64,000 nt of DNA from Schaalia odontolytica (GCF_009730335.1 NZ_CP046315.1:1364001-1428000), one strand, 5' to 3'; shown: positions 1 to 9,426, counted from the stretch's first letter. A program made the numbers and translations. The notes: generated by a model from the sequence alone, not told the origin.

Positions 1-858
1 CGCTCCGACGGCGTCGTTGAGCAGATCATTCGCCCGACGGGCCTCGTTGACCCGCTCGTCGTCGTCAAGCCCACCGAGGGCCAGATCGACGACCTCCTGG
101 AGCAGGTGCGTGTGCGCGTCGAACGCGACGAACGAGTCCTCGTCACCACCCTGACGAAGAAGATGGCCGAGGAACTCACGACCTACCTCGCCGAGCGGGG
201 CGTCAAGGTCGAGTATCTGCACTCCGACGTCGACACTCTGCGCCGCGTCGAGCTACTCCGCGAGCTGCGCCTGGGCACGTTCGACGTGCTCGTCGGCATC
301 AACCTGCTGCGTGAGGGCCTCGACCTGCCCGAGGTCTCCCTCGTGTCGATCCTCGATGCGGACAAGGAAGGCTTCCTGCGCTCGACTCGCTCGCTCATCC
401 AGACGATCGGCCGCGCCGCCCGAAACGTGTCCGGCGAGGTCCACATGTACGCGGACAACATGACGGATTCGATGAACGAGGCCATCTCGGAGACGATGCG
501 TCGTCGCGAGATCCAGATCGCCTACAACAAGGAACACGGCATCGACCCGCAGCCGCTGCGTAAGAAGATCTCCGACGTGACCGACATGCTTGCCCGCGAG
601 CAGGTTGATACGCAGACCCTCCTCGAGGGCGGGTACCGCAAGGAAAAGAGCAAGAGGGAGCGTAGCGACGCGACCGGTGGCGGCCGCGCCGTGATATCGG
701 GTCAGCGGGCTGAGGCTGAGCTTGCCGAACTCATCGAGGAGCTGTCCGCCCAGATGATGATAGCCGCCCAGCACCTCCAATTCGAGGTCGCGGCTCGCCT
801 GCGTGACGAGATCGAAGACCTGAAGAAGGAACTGCGCGCCATGAAGCGCGCCCACTGA
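1..858 (+). CDS. uvrB: UvrABC excinuclease subunit B, 3' part (5' end outside window)
   Basis: This is the last 285 codons of UvrB, the helicase-like damage-verifying subunit of nucleotide excision repair; the reading frame is open from base 1, so the start lies upstream. The helicase C-terminal half is visible: the [10 protein letters not shown]-type motif region ([14 protein letters not shown]), followed by the motif VI segment QTIGRAAR. The extreme C terminus (about the last 40 residues) is a UVR domain ([17 protein letters not shown]) that contacts UvrC. uvrA (5962) and uvrC (14982) are both in this window, so the three subunits are clustered but not in one operon. The family identity is very secure; only the 5' boundary is missing. 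Confidence 0.97.
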   Translation, partial: RSDGVVEQIIRPTGLVDPLVVVKPTEGQIDDLLEQVRVRVERDERVLVTTLTKKMAEELTTYLAERGVKVEYLHSDVDTLRRVELLRELRLGTFDVLVGINLLREGLDLPEVSLVSILDADKEGFLRSTRSLIQTIGRAARNVSGEVHMYADNMTDSMNEAISETMRRREIQIAYNKEHGIDPQPLRKKISDVTDMLAREQVDTQTLLEGGYRKEKSKRERSDATGGGRAVISGQRAEAELAELIEELSAQMMIAAQHLQFEVAARLRDEIEDLKKELRAMKRAH

Positions 859-896
859 CGTCGGCCCCGCCCCGGTTGCCTGTCGGCGTCGGGCGG

Positions 897-908
897 CCCC
901 GGCCTCGT
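897..908 (+). repeat. Dodecamer CCCCGGCCTCGT, intergenic copy
   Basis: First of eight perfect copies of this 12-mer in the window; it lies in the GC-rich 3' flank of uvrB. No clear hairpin partner arm is seen at this copy. Confidence 0.6.
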
Positions 909-980
909 CGATAGGCACTCCGGTGAGAATCGCGACCGACGCCACGTCGCACGCGGGGACGCGACGTGAGGTGCACCGAC

Positions 981-986
981 TAGGAT
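981..986 (+). promoter_or_regulatory. -10 element (TAGGAT) for the terC riboswitch transcript
   Basis: TAGGAT matches the actinobacterial TANNNT -10 box. A start about 7 nt downstream would be near 993, just before the aptamer's first paired base at 998. No convincing -35 hexamer is seen. Confidence 0.55.
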
Positions 987-996
987 GGAAGCGTTA

Positions 997-1135
997 GCGG
1001 AGGGGAGTACTCCCACCAACAGTGGCGTCGTCATCACGACGGCCCGCCCATGCGGCGTGGCCTCCGGCGTCACCGGCCAGGATTTCCTGGCGGGAGGAGA
1101 CCTCCGGTACCCGACTCGTACCGGAGGCCCCACGT
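997..1135 (+). promoter_or_regulatory. Manganese riboswitch (yybP-ykoY class)
   Basis: The sequence shows the class landmarks: GGGGAGTA at 1002-1009, GTCGTCATCACG at 1027-1038 and GAGACC near 1097-1102, directly upstream of a terC gene, the family's classic partner. P1 can form by pairing CGGAGG (998-1003) with CCTCCG (1101-1106). The same 3' strand, 1101-1110, is also a perfect 10-bp complement of 1118-1127, which contains the terC ribosome binding site GGAGG (1123-1127, 8 nt before ATG 1136). Ligand-stabilised P1 would therefore free the ribosome binding site, giving a translational ON switch for Mn2+ export. Mechanism is inferred from base pairing; aptamer identity rests on motif memory rather than a covariance search. 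Confidence 0.85.
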
Positions 1136-2116
1136 ATGCACGTGCACGCCCTTGCCTGGATAGTCCTGGCTGGCATCATCCTGACCATGATCGTCGTCGA
1201 CATCGTCGCCCACGTCCGCACACCCCACGAACCCACGCTCAAGGAAGCGACCTGGTGGTCCGTCGCCTACATCGCGATCGCCCTTATTTTCGGCGCCATC
1301 GTCTGGGCGGTCTGGGGACCCCAATACGGCCAGGAATACCTCGGCGGCTATATCACCGAAAAAGCGCTGAGTATTGACAACCTGTTCGTGTTCGTCATCA
1401 TCCTCTCCACCTTCCGCGTACCCAGGAAAAACCAGCAGGAGGTGCTGCTCGCCGGCATCATCATCGCCCTGGTTCTGCGCCTCATCTTCATTCTGGCTGG
1501 TGCCGCGCTTATCGAAAACTTCTCGTGGGTCTTCTATCTGTTCGGCGCGTGGCTGCTGTGGACAGCAATCAGCCAGGTTCGCGAAGGCTCCAGCGATGAC
1601 GACGACGAGGAGTACCGCCCGCCGTCAATCGTGCGCTGGGTGTCGAAGGTCGTGCCCGTCACCGACGGCTTTATCGGCTCGCGTATGCTCTACCGCCACG
1701 GTGGCCGCACCTATATCACGCCGATGCTGCTGTGTGTCATCGCGATCGGCACCGCCGACGTCATGTTCGCCGTCGACTCGATTCCCGCGATCTACTCGCT
1801 GACCTCCGAGGCGTACCTGGTGTTCGCTGCCAATGCGTTCTCGCTGCTCGGCTTGCGCCAGCTCTATTTCCTCATCGATGGCCTGCTCGACCGCATCGTG
1901 TTCCTCCACTACGGCCTTGCTGCGATTCTGGGTTTCATCGGCTTCAAGCTGATCAACCACGCGCTGCACACCAACGAGCTGCCGTTCATCAATGGTGGCC
2001 ACGAGGTAGCCGCGATCCCCGAGCCGTCCATTGCGTTCTCGCTGGGCTTCATCGTCGTGACGATCCTGGTCACGGTCGTGGCCTCCCTCGCGGTTTCCAA
2101 TAAACGGCGCGCGTGA
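1136..2116 (+). CDS. TerC family integral membrane protein (first of two), probable Mn2+ exporter
   Basis: A 326-residue polytopic membrane protein of the TerC family; relatives such as Alx of E. coli and YceF/YkoY of Bacillus are linked to manganese efflux or metal loading of exported proteins. The two acidic signature segments are present: EKALSIDNLFVF (about residues 75-86) and ADVMFAVDSIPAI (about 207-219). A DDDDEE cluster (about 154-159) sits in the central loop. An earlier in-frame ATG (1022) lies inside the riboswitch; ATG 1136 is chosen because GGAGG precedes it by 8 nt and the protein then starts at the first membrane segment. It is followed by a paralogue 58 bp downstream. Confidence 0.9.
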   Translation: MHVHALAWIVLAGIILTMIVVDIVAHVRTPHEPTLKEATWWSVAYIAIALIFGAIVWAVWGPQYGQEYLGGYITEKALSIDNLFVFVIILSTFRVPRKNQQEVLLAGIIIALVLRLIFILAGAALIENFSWVFYLFGAWLLWTAISQVREGSSDDDDEEYRPPSIVRWVSKVVPVTDGFIGSRMLYRHGGRTYITPMLLCVIAIGTADVMFAVDSIPAIYSLTSEAYLVFAANAFSLLGLRQLYFLIDGLLDRIVFLHYGLAAILGFIGFKLINHALHTNELPFINGGHEVAAIPEPSIAFSLGFIVVTILVTVVASLAVSNKRRA

Positions 2117-2140
2117 CATGAGTCGACCGTGGGGCAGCGG

Positions 2141-2146
2141 TAAAAT
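2141..2146 (+). promoter_or_regulatory. Possible -10 (TAAAAT) for second terC
   Basis: TAAAAT in the 58-bp gap between the terC genes could start a secondary transcript near 2153. No second riboswitch is present here, so this would be a manganese-independent route to the downstream genes. Weak call. Confidence 0.3.
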
Positions 2147-2174
2147 TCCATGGTCGGATAGTTAAGAGGTACAC

Positions 2175-3173
2175 ATGGTTGTTCACCCGTGGGCGTGGGG
2201 CATTCTGGCCCTCGTTGCCATCGGTCTGGTTGCGCTCGATTTCCTTGGGCACGCCCGTAATCCCCATCCGCCGACCGCTGCCGAGGCGGCGCGCTGGACG
2301 CTGTTCTACGTGGGGTTGGCGGCCGTCTTCGGCGTCGGAATCTGGCTCACCAACGGGTGGCTGTACGCCCAGGAGTTCTACGCGGGATGGGCGATGGAAT
2401 GGTCGCTGTCCGTGGACAACCTTTTCGTGTTCATCCTGATCCTGAAAGCATTCAGGGTCCCGCGAGAGAACCAGCAGAAGGCGCTGCTCTTCGGCATCGT
2501 CATCGCACTGCTGTTGCGCCTCGTGTTCATTCTGCTGGGTGCCGCGCTGGTGGCGCGCTTCTCCTGGGTGTTCTTCATTTTCGGCGTATGGCTGCTGTGG
2601 ACTGCTTTCTCGCAGATTAAGGAGACCGCGACCGGTGGCGGCGACGAGGAGGAGTACGAGGAGAACGCCTTCATCCGCCTCGTACGCCGAGTCCTGCCCA
2701 TCACGGACGGCTTTATCGGCGACCGCATGCTGTACCGTCACGGTGGGCGCACGTACCTCACCCCGCTGTTCGTCGTCGTGCTGGCCCTGGGGTCTGCCGA
2801 CCTCATGTTTGCTTTCGACTCGATCCCCGCGATCTTCGGCATCACATCGCAGGCATTCCTGGTGTTTGCGTGCAACGTGTTTGCACTCATGGGGCTGCGA
2901 CAGCTGTTCTTCCTGGTGGACGCGCTCCTCGGCAAGCTCGTGTACCTGGGTTACGGTCTCGGCGTCATCCTGAGCTTTATCGGCATTAAGCTGATTCTTG
3001 AGGCCCTGCATGCCAACACGTTGCCGTTTATCAACGGCGGCCGCGGGGTCGAGTGGGCGCCGGAGATTTCGGTGTCTGTGTCGCTGGGAGTCATCGTCGT
3101 GACTCTGGTGATCACCGTGATTGCGTCGCTGGTGCGCAGCGCGATGGACGAGGAGGGTGCCGATGAGCGCTGA
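2175..3173 (+). CDS. TerC family integral membrane protein (second of two)
   Basis: A 332-residue TerC paralogue of the preceding gene, sharing the SVDNLFVF and DLMFAFDSIPAIFG signatures, the YRHGGRTY loop and the same membrane pattern; it probably arose by tandem duplication. It has a good Shine-Dalgarno (AAGAGGT, 2164-2170) before ATG 2175. Its 3' end overlaps the P-type ATPase start by 11 bp, indicating translational coupling. Likely transports or helps partition divalent metal (Mn2+), by family and by the riboswitch upstream of the pair; substrate is inferred. Confidence 0.88.
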   Translation: MVVHPWAWGILALVAIGLVALDFLGHARNPHPPTAAEAARWTLFYVGLAAVFGVGIWLTNGWLYAQEFYAGWAMEWSLSVDNLFVFILILKAFRVPRENQQKALLFGIVIALLLRLVFILLGAALVARFSWVFFIFGVWLLWTAFSQIKETATGGGDEEEYEENAFIRLVRRVLPITDGFIGDRMLYRHGGRTYLTPLFVVVLALGSADLMFAFDSIPAIFGITSQAFLVFACNVFALMGLRQLFFLVDALLGKLVYLGYGLGVILSFIGIKLILEALHANTLPFINGGRGVEWAPEISVSVSLGVIVVTLVITVIASLVRSAMDEEGADER

Positions 3174-5553
3174 CAGCCTGACGATTGATGAACATGGTCT
3201 GACCGCCGCCGAGGTTGCCGAGCGCGTCGCGCGCGGCGCGGTCAACCGGGTGAAGGATCGTACGTCTCGGTCGGTGGCGTCGATCATCCGCGAGAACGTC
3301 CTGACGTTGTTCAACGGGATTATCGTCGCTGCGTCGATCATCGTGCTGCTGTTCGGTGACCTGCGTGATGGCATTTTCGGTGGCGTCATGATCATCAACG
3401 CGGTGATCGGCATCGTTTCTGAGCTGCGTGCCAAGCGAACCCTCGACTCGCTCGCGATCGTCGATGCTCCGCAGGCGACCGTCCTGCGCGACGGCACCCT
3501 GTCGGTTGTTCCCGCACGTGACGTTGTGCTCGACGACGTCATCGATCTGACGCTCGGCGATCAGGTGAGCGTGGACGGTACGGTCCTGTCCTCGGCGGGC
3601 CTCGAAATCGATGAGTCGCTGCTGACCGGCGAGTCGCGCCCGGTGAAGAAGAAGCAGGGAGATCAGCTGTTGGCCGGCACGAGCGTCGTTGCGGGTGCTG
3701 GCCGCATGGTGGCCACCGCTGTGGGCGAGCGCGTCTACGCGCAGGGCCTGTCCGAGCAGGCGCGTGCCTTCACGCGTACGGTCTCGGAGATCCAGACGTC
3801 GATCAACCGGGTGCTGCAGGTCGTCTCCGTCATGCTGCTTCCCATCGTCGTGCTGACCTTCTACTCGCAGAATCGCATCGCCGGCGGTCACGGGGGAGAC
3901 TGGCGCGAGGCCCTCGTGCTCTCGGTCGCCTCGGTGATCGGCATGATCCCGCAGGGCCTGGTGCTCCTGACGTCGATGAACTTCGCGATCGGATCGGCAA
4001 CGCTGGCACGCCGCGGTGTACTCGTCCAGGAACTTCCCGCCGTTGAGGTCCTCGCGCGCGTGGACTGCCTGTGCCTCGACAAGACGGGCACGCTCACCAC
4101 CGGCGGCATTCGCGTGCGGGGCGTCGAGGTCGTTTCCGGTGACGAAGTCGTGGTGCTTCGCGCACTGGCGAGCGCCGCGAGCGACCGTACCAACGCGACA
4201 GCGGAAGCCATTTGGGAGCACCTGGGCGAATCTGAGCGCTCCGGCGCGTCCGATCGGATTGAGTGGTCCGTCCCCTTCTCCTCGGCCCGCAAGTGGAGTG
4301 CGTGGGGGAGCGGGCACGAATCCTGGATCCTCGGCGCCCCCGAGTTCGTCATCGACGAGGCCTCGGCCGCCAACGCCGAGCTCCTCGCCAAGGTGCGCGG
4401 CATCGCGCAGGAGGGCTCCCGCGTGGTGGCCCTCGTCCACGCCGACGAGGCTGTGGTCGATGACGAGCTGCCCGCACGCCGTTCGGTTACCGCCCTTGTG
4501 GTCCTCGAGGAGGACCTGCGCCCTGACGCCGCCGAGACTCTCGACTACTTCCGTTCCCAGGATGTGCACGTCCGCGTCATTTCGGGTGACAACCCGACGA
4601 CGGTGGGCGCTCTGGCCGCGCAGGCTGGCCTGACCGCGCCCGACGGTACGCCCGCGCGCCTCATGGACGCGCGCGATCTGCCTGAAGACCTGACCTCTGA
4701 GGCATTCATCGATGCGATCGAGAACCACGACGTGTTCGGGCGCGTGACTCCCGAGCAGAAGCGTGCGATGGTTGGCGCGCTCCAGGCACGCGATCACTGC
4801 GTGGCGATGACGGGAGATGGCGTGAATGACGCCCTCGCGCTCAAGGACGCCGACTTGGGTATCGCGATGGGGAACGGCACGCAGGCCACGAAGGCCGTCG
4901 CGCAGATTGTTCTCGTGGACTCGAAGTTTTCTGTCCTGCCCGGTGTCCTGTCCGAAGGCCGCCGTATTATCGCCAACATGGAACGCGTGTCCTCGCTGTT
5001 CCTGGCGAAGACCACCTACGCCGCCGTCCTCGTTATCGTTACGGCCCTGGTCGGCTGGCGTTACCCGTTCCTGCCCCGCCAGTTCAGCTACATCGACTCG
5101 CTGACCATCGGTATTCCCGCGTTTTTCCTGGCGCTGTGGCCGAACCCGCGTCGCTACGTGCCCGGTTTCTTGAAGCGCACGCTGTCGCTCGCAATGCCCA
5201 CGGGTATCATCCTCGCGGCGGCTGCCCTCACCGCCTTCGGTATCGTCGACGGCCCTCCGCAGGCGCGCGAGTCCACCGCCGCGATCCTCTCCCTCATGCT
5301 GGGGGCCATCTGGCTGCTCGTCATCACGTCGCGCCCGCTCTCGACTTGGAAGTGGGTGCTCCTCGTGAGCGTCATTTCGGCGACCGTGGGCGGCGTGCTC
5401 ATCCCGCCCGTGCGCCACTTCTTCTCGATGGTTGCGCCGACGGGTTACGAGTGGCTCGTGATCCTGAGCGTCGGCGCCTGCGCCGCCCTCCTCACCGAGG
5501 TCGCTCAGCGCATCTTCTACGCGCGCCAGTTCGCTCGCTCCTTGGAGGGCTGA
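3163..5553 (+). CDS. Cation-transporting P-type ATPase (CtpE/YoaB-like), probable Mn2+ or Ca2+ efflux
   Basis: A 796-residue HAD-type P-type ATPase. LTGES (about residues 154-158) is the actuator motif, DKTGTLT (about 306-312) carries the phosphorylated Asp, and GDGVNDALALKDAD (about 550-563) is the hinge motif. The M4 sequence before the phosphorylation site reads MIPQGL, as in CtpE-type rather than heavy-metal (CPC) pumps. No N-terminal metal-binding CxxC domain is seen. ATG 3163 is chosen over the upstream 3121 frame start because AGGAGGG lies at 3151-3157. It overlaps terC by 11 bp and sits in a Mn-riboswitch operon; lactic-acid-bacterial P-type ATPases under the same riboswitch export Mn2+. 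CtpE of mycobacteria handles Ca2+, so Ca2+ is the alternative. Confidence 0.88.
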   Translation: MSADSLTIDEHGLTAAEVAERVARGAVNRVKDRTSRSVASIIRENVLTLFNGIIVAASIIVLLFGDLRDGIFGGVMIINAVIGIVSELRAKRTLDSLAIVDAPQATVLRDGTLSVVPARDVVLDDVIDLTLGDQVSVDGTVLSSAGLEIDESLLTGESRPVKKKQGDQLLAGTSVVAGAGRMVATAVGERVYAQGLSEQARAFTRTVSEIQTSINRVLQVVSVMLLPIVVLTFYSQNRIAGGHGGDWREALVLSVASVIGMIPQGLVLLTSMNFAIGSATLARRGVLVQELPAVEVLARVDCLCLDKTGTLTTGGIRVRGVEVVSGDEVVVLRALASAASDRTNATAEAIWEHLGESERSGASDRIEWSVPFSSARKWSAWGSGHESWILGAPEFVIDEASAANAELLAKVRGIAQEGSRVVALVHADEAVVDDELPARRSVTALVVLEEDLRPDAAETLDYFRSQDVHVRVISGDNPTTVGALAAQAGLTAPDGTPARLMDARDLPEDLTSEAFIDAIENHDVFGRVTPEQKRAMVGALQARDHCVAMTGDGVNDALALKDADLGIAMGNGTQATKAVAQIVLVDSKFSVLPGVLSEGRRIIANMERVSSLFLAKTTYAAVLVIVTALVGWRYPFLPRQFSYIDSLTIGIPAFFLALWPNPRRYVPGFLKRTLSLAMPTGIILAAAALTAFGIVDGPPQARESTAAILSLMLGAIWLLVITSRPLSTWKWVLLVSVISATVGGVLIPPVRHFFSMVAPTGYEWLVILSVGACAALLTEVAQRIFYARQFARSLEG

Positions 5554-5570
5554 GAGCGCCCGATACGAGT

Positions 5571-5609
5571 CGAGGCCGGTGTCGGGTGTGAACCCGGCCC
5601 CGGCCTCGT
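5571..5609. terminator. Hairpin between the P-type ATPase and yciI (contains a dodecamer copy)
   Basis: GAGGCCGG (5572-5579) pairs with CCGGCCTC (5600-5607) between converging genes. No T-tract. The right arm is part of a perfect CCCCGGCCTCGT dodecamer (5598-5609). Confidence 0.6.
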
Positions 5610-5622
5610 TCGTTTGCTGCGA

Positions 5623-5904
5623 TCAGAACGCCCGAATGACGGGGTTCCACTCGCGGATCAGGCGCGCCTGGATGACTTCAGCGACGTAGAAGGGATCCTC
5701 GTTGAGGATGCGCTCGACGTCGGCCTGGCTCTCGGCGTTGATGAGGATCAGGGCGCCGGGGATCTCGCCAACGAGGGGGCCTGAGGCGATGTTGACTCCC
5801 TGTTCGAGCAGGCCGGAAAGGAACGCGCGGTGCGTTGGGCGGACCTCGTCCATCGTCTCGGTCATCGAGGGGTTGTACACGTATTCGACTGCGTAGAATG
5901 CCAT
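5623..5904 (-). CDS. YciI family protein
   Basis: A 93-residue YCII-domain protein (ferredoxin-like fold). The family's conserved His (THRAFL, near residue 25) and the C-terminal DPF segment (EDPFYVAEV) are present. Members are small cytosolic proteins of mostly unknown reaction, sometimes compared with dehydrochlorinases. ATG 5904 is chosen over the upstream in-frame start at 5925 because a TAGTGT -10 box sits 7 nt upstream of it (leaderless). The gene is alone between converging and diverging neighbours and gives no functional context. Confidence 0.85.
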   Translation of the reverse strand: MAFYAVEYVYNPSMTETMDEVRPTHRAFLSGLLEQGVNIASGPLVGEIPGALILINAESQADVERILNEDPFYVAEVIQARLIREWNPVIRAF

Positions 5905-5911
5905 ACGCACA

Positions 5912-5917
5912 ACACTA
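5912..5917 (-). promoter_or_regulatory. Leaderless -10 (TAGTGT) of yciI
   Basis: TAGTGT with 7 nt to the ATG at 5904 predicts transcription starting at or one base before the start codon. Confidence 0.6.
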
Positions 5918-5949
5918 GCCCCCATCCGCCCTTTTGCCTAGGGGGCGGC

Positions 5950-5955
5950 TAGGAT
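5950..5955 (+). promoter_or_regulatory. Leaderless -10 (TAGGAT) of uvrA
   Basis: TAGGAT followed by 6 nt and the GTG at 5962. There is no good Shine-Dalgarno, which supports a leaderless mRNA. No LexA-type TCGAAC palindrome was seen. Confidence 0.65.
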
Positions 5956-5961
5956 CGAGGG

Positions 5962-8826
5962 GTGCATGACAAGCTAATCATCCAGGGTGCCCGCGAACAC
6001 AACCTCAAGGACGTGAACCTCGAGCTGCCCCGCGACTCCATGATCGTCTTCACCGGCCTGTCGGGATCCGGGAAGTCCTCCCTCGCCTTCGACACGATTT
6101 TCGCCGAAGGACAGCGCCGCTACGTCGAGTCCCTCTCGTCCTACGCCCGTCAGTTCCTCGGACAGATGGACAAGCCGGACGTGGACTTTATCGAAGGCCT
6201 GTCGCCCGCGGTCTCCATCGACCAGAAGTCGACCTCGCGTAACCCGCGCTCGACGGTGGGCACGATTACGGAGATTCACGACTACCTGCGCCTGCTCTAT
6301 GCCCGCGCCGGCGTCGCACACTGCCCCGAGTGTGGCGCCCGCATTCAGGCGCAGACTCCCCAGCAGATCGTCGACCGCGTGCGCACGATGGACGAGGGCA
6401 CGCGATTCCAGGTGCTGTCCCCGGTCGTGCGTGGCCGTAAGGGCGAGTACCAGGACCTCATCGACGAACTGCGCTCCGAGGGTTACACGCGCGCGATCAT
6501 CGACGATGAGATGGTTCGCCTCGAGAACGCACCCAAGCTGGAGAAGAAGCTTAAGCACACGATCGAGGTCGTCGTCGACCGTCTCGTCGTTCGCGAAGGT
6601 ATGCGACAGCGCCTCACGGATTCCGTCGAGACAGCCCTGCGCCTGTCGGATGGACTCGTCGTCATCGACTGCGTCGACCTGGATGCCGAGGATCCGGAGC
6701 GTCGCCGCCGCTTCTCCGAGAAGCGCTCGTGTCCCAATGATCACCCGCTGATGCTCGATGAGATCGAGCCGCGGACCTTCTCCTTCAACGCCCCCTACGG
6801 CGCCTGCCCCGACTGCGCGGGCCTTGGCTTCCGCCTCGAGGTTGACCCCGAGCTGGTCGTCCCCGACGAGGAGCTCTCCCTCGCCGACGGCGCGGTCATC
6901 CCCTGGAACTCGAACTTCAAGTACCACAAGAAGCTCCTCGAATCCCTCTCCAAGGAACTGGGCTTCGCTATGGGCACGCCGTGGAAGTCCCTGCCGAAGA
7001 AGGTCAAGGACGCGGTCCTGTACGGCAAGGACTACGAGGTCACGGTCAAGTTCCGTAACCGCTGGGGTCGCGAGCGCTCCTATACGACGGGCTTCGAGGG
7101 CGCCGTCAAGTACATCGAGCGCAAGCGCGAGGAAACCGAGTCCGCGGCAGTGTCCGAAAAGCTCGACTCCTACATGCGCGAGATCCCGTGCCCGACGTGC
7201 CACGGTGCGCGCCTGCGCCCGGAGGTGTTGGCCGTGCGCATCGGCGACAAGTCGATCGCGGAGCTGTCCGACATGTCGATCGCGGACGCGCGCGCGTTCC
7301 TCACGGACGTCGAGCTCGAGCAGCGCGCCCGCTCGATTGCCGCGCCCATCCTCACGGAGATCGAGGCCCGCCTGGCCTTCCTCGTCGACGTCGGCCTCAC
7401 CTACCTGACGCTGTCGCGCGGTGCGGGCACTCTTTCGGGCGGCGAGGCGCAGCGTATCCGCCTGGCCACGCAGATCGGCTCCGGCCTCGTCGGTGTCCTC
7501 TACGTCCTCGATGAGCCTTCGATCGGCCTGCATCAGCGCGACAATCGCAAGCTCATCGCCACCCTCGAGCGCCTGAGGGACCTGGGCAACACGCTCATCG
7601 TCGTCGAGCACGACGAGGAGACGATGGAGGCCGCCGACTGGATCGTCGACATTGGCCCCGGTGCCGGCGAGACCGGCGGCTGGGTCGTGCACTCGGGCCC
7701 GCTGTCGGAACTGTTGGAGAACCGCAAGTCGCTGACCGGCCAGTATCTGTCGGGCAAGCGCCGCATCGTCCTGCCTCCGACCCGCCGCCCGATCGACAAG
7801 AAGCGCGTGGTGACCGTCAAGGGTGCTCGCGAAAACAACCTGAAGAACGTTGACGTGTCCTTCCCGCTCGGCGTGCTCACTGCCGTCACCGGCGTGTCTG
7901 GTTCCGGTAAGTCGACGCTCGTCAACGGCATCTTGTATCGCACCCTCGCCTCGCGCCTCAACGGCGCGCGCATGGTGCCCGGCCGCCACCGCACGATTAC
8001 GGGTATCGAACAGCTCGACAAGGTCGTGCATGTTGACCAGAGCCCGATTGGTCGGACGCCGCGCTCGAATCCGGCGACCTACACCGGCGTGTGGGATCAG
8101 ATCCGCAAGCTATTCGCTGAGACGCAGGAGGCGAAGGTACGCGGCTACGGTCCGGGACGCTTCTCCTTCAACGTCAAGGGCGGACGCTGCGAGTCATGCA
8201 AGGGCGACGGTACCCTGAAGATCGAGATGAACTTCCTGCCCGACGTCTACGTGCCCTGCGAGGTTTGCCACGGCGCACGTTACAACCGCGAGACCCTCGA
8301 GGTCGAGTACAAGGGCAAGACCGTCGCGGACGTCCTCGACATGCCGATCGCCGAGGCCGCGCAGTTCTTCGCACCGATCTCTCGCATCGCCCGCCACCTC
8401 AACACGCTCGTCGAGGTGGGCCTGGGCTACGTGCGCCTCGGCCAGAGCGCCACGACCCTGTCGGGCGGTGAGGCGCAGCGCGTGAAGCTGGCCTCCGAGC
8501 TGCAGCGACGCTCGACCGGACGCACGGTGTACGTGCTCGACGAGCCCACGACCGGCCTGCACTCCGAAGACATCCGCAAGCTCCTCCTGGTCCTCCAGTC
8601 GCTCGCTGACAAGGGCAACACTGTCATCGTCATTGAGCACAACCTGGACGTCATCAAGAGCGCCGACTGGATCATCGACATGGGTCCCGAAGGCGGCGCT
8701 GGAGGAGGCACGGTCGTCGCGCAGGGCACGCCCGAGGAGGTCGCGAAGGTCGGGGAATCCTTCACCGGCCAGTACCTCGCCGAGGTTCTCGCGAAGGAGG
8801 CCGCGCGCGACGCAGCTGCCCAGTAG
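5962..8826 (+). CDS. uvrA: UvrABC excinuclease subunit A
   Basis: A 954-residue DNA damage-recognition ATPase of nucleotide excision repair. It has two ABC-type ATPase halves: Walker [10 protein letters not shown] near residue 31 and GVSGSGKST near 644, with signatures LSGGEAQRI and LSGGEAQRV. Zinc-finger cysteine pairs are visible (CPEC, CPDC, CPTC, CESC, CEVC). Start: GTG 5962 gives [15 protein letters not shown], aligning with UvrA N termini; no in-frame ATG is nearby. Length is normal for actinobacterial UvrA. Works with uvrB (start of window) and uvrC (14982). Confidence 0.98.
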   Translation: MHDKLIIQGAREHNLKDVNLELPRDSMIVFTGLSGSGKSSLAFDTIFAEGQRRYVESLSSYARQFLGQMDKPDVDFIEGLSPAVSIDQKSTSRNPRSTVGTITEIHDYLRLLYARAGVAHCPECGARIQAQTPQQIVDRVRTMDEGTRFQVLSPVVRGRKGEYQDLIDELRSEGYTRAIIDDEMVRLENAPKLEKKLKHTIEVVVDRLVVREGMRQRLTDSVETALRLSDGLVVIDCVDLDAEDPERRRRFSEKRSCPNDHPLMLDEIEPRTFSFNAPYGACPDCAGLGFRLEVDPELVVPDEELSLADGAVIPWNSNFKYHKKLLESLSKELGFAMGTPWKSLPKKVKDAVLYGKDYEVTVKFRNRWGRERSYTTGFEGAVKYIERKREETESAAVSEKLDSYMREIPCPTCHGARLRPEVLAVRIGDKSIAELSDMSIADARAFLTDVELEQRARSIAAPILTEIEARLAFLVDVGLTYLTLSRGAGTLSGGEAQRIRLATQIGSGLVGVLYVLDEPSIGLHQRDNRKLIATLERLRDLGNTLIVVEHDEETMEAADWIVDIGPGAGETGGWVVHSGPLSELLENRKSLTGQYLSGKRRIVLPPTRRPIDKKRVVTVKGARENNLKNVDVSFPLGVLTAVTGVSGSGKSTLVNGILYRTLASRLNGARMVPGRHRTITGIEQLDKVVHVDQSPIGRTPRSNPATYTGVWDQIRKLFAETQEAKVRGYGPGRFSFNVKGGRCESCKGDGTLKIEMNFLPDVYVPCEVCHGARYNRETLEVEYKGKTVADVLDMPIAEAAQFFAPISRIARHLNTLVEVGLGYVRLGQSATTLSGGEAQRVKLASELQRRSTGRTVYVLDEPTTGLHSEDIRKLLLVLQSLADKGNTVIVIEHNLDVIKSADWIIDMGPEGGAGGGTVVAQGTPEEVAKVGESFTGQYLAEVLAKEAARDAAAQ

Positions 8827-8836
8827 CCTGAACGGT

Positions 8837-8842
8837 TAGGAT
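8837..8842 (+). promoter_or_regulatory. Leaderless -10 (TAGGAT) of the 8850 membrane protein gene
   Basis: TAGGAT, 7 nt, then ATG 8850. The in-frame ATG at 8841 is partly inside the -10 box, so it is not the start. Confidence 0.6.
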
Positions 8843-8849
8843 GGGCCTT

Positions 8850-9335
8850 ATGGTTCCTGGTTACCGCTATTTCGGCCACATGTACTACTGGCCAGCTTGG
8901 GTCCACCTAATCGTCATTGTGCTCATGGGCGTCGCAGCCGCGCTCACGATCTCCGCGCTCATGGCACGCGGGGTCGGTCGATCGCGCGTCTTTGGCCTGA
9001 GCTGCGGCTTTGTGGCGGGCATCGGAAACCTGAGCTTGTGTGTTCTCGTGCAAGCCGAGGCCCGGCATACGTGGCTGATGGGCATGGTGGGCGTGCTCTA
9101 TACGGTTGCGTTCGTCTTCTTGCTGATGACGCTCATGTCTCTGTGGAGCGGTGGATCGAGCGGATTCCTGTGGTCGCGGGCCTTCCACCTGTTCCTGGTG
9201 GTCGCGATGGCGATCGCCGCAATCATGGAGTTTGCCTACCGTCTGGCGTACTGGATTCCGCTGCCCGTCGCGGGCGTCGCTGTCCTCCTCGCTCTCTTCT
9301 GCGCATTCGTCGCTGGTCGCAATAGCCGGGATTAG
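8850..9335 (+). CDS. Small polytopic membrane protein of unknown function
   Basis: A 161-residue, very hydrophobic protein that I do not recognise. Five membrane segments are visible at roughly residues 15-38, 45-67, 73-97, 108-131 and 136-155. The N terminus is aromatic (MVPGYRYFGHMYYW) and the C terminus short and basic/polar. No catalytic motif or signal peptide cleavage site. It lies 23 bp after uvrA but has its own leaderless promoter, so co-function with uvrA is not implied. Confidence 0.75.
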   Translation: MVPGYRYFGHMYYWPAWVHLIVIVLMGVAAALTISALMARGVGRSRVFGLSCGFVAGIGNLSLCVLVQAEARHTWLMGMVGVLYTVAFVFLLMTLMSLWSGGSSGFLWSRAFHLFLVVAMAIAAIMEFAYRLAYWIPLPVAGVAVLLALFCAFVAGRNSRD

Positions 9336-9354
9336 GAGGCGTCAACGCACGAAG

Positions 9355-9392
9355 TGGCCCCGATCTCGTCATTGCACGAGGCCGGGGCCGCT
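9355..9392. terminator. Bidirectional hairpin between converging genes (dodecamer copy)
   Basis: GTGGCCCCGATCTCGT and ACGAGGCCGGGGCCGC form an imperfect stem with a 6-nt loop between the membrane-protein gene and the acyl-CoA ligase. The right arm holds a perfect ACGAGGCCGGGG (9376-9387); the left arm is a 10/12 copy (9358-9369). Confidence 0.7.
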
Positions 9393-9426
9393 TTGTTGGT
9401 GCGCAATCACCGGGCAGGTTGGCGGG

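Noticed and set aside
2117-2174. Possible second Mn riboswitch before the second terC
   Set aside because: Only 58 bp, and none of the aptamer landmarks is present.
3112-5418. Long minus-strand open frame (768 codons) opposite the P-type ATPase
   Set aside because: Mirror frame of high-GC codon use; His/Arg/Gly-rich translation with no domain, while the plus-strand frame has full P-type motifs.
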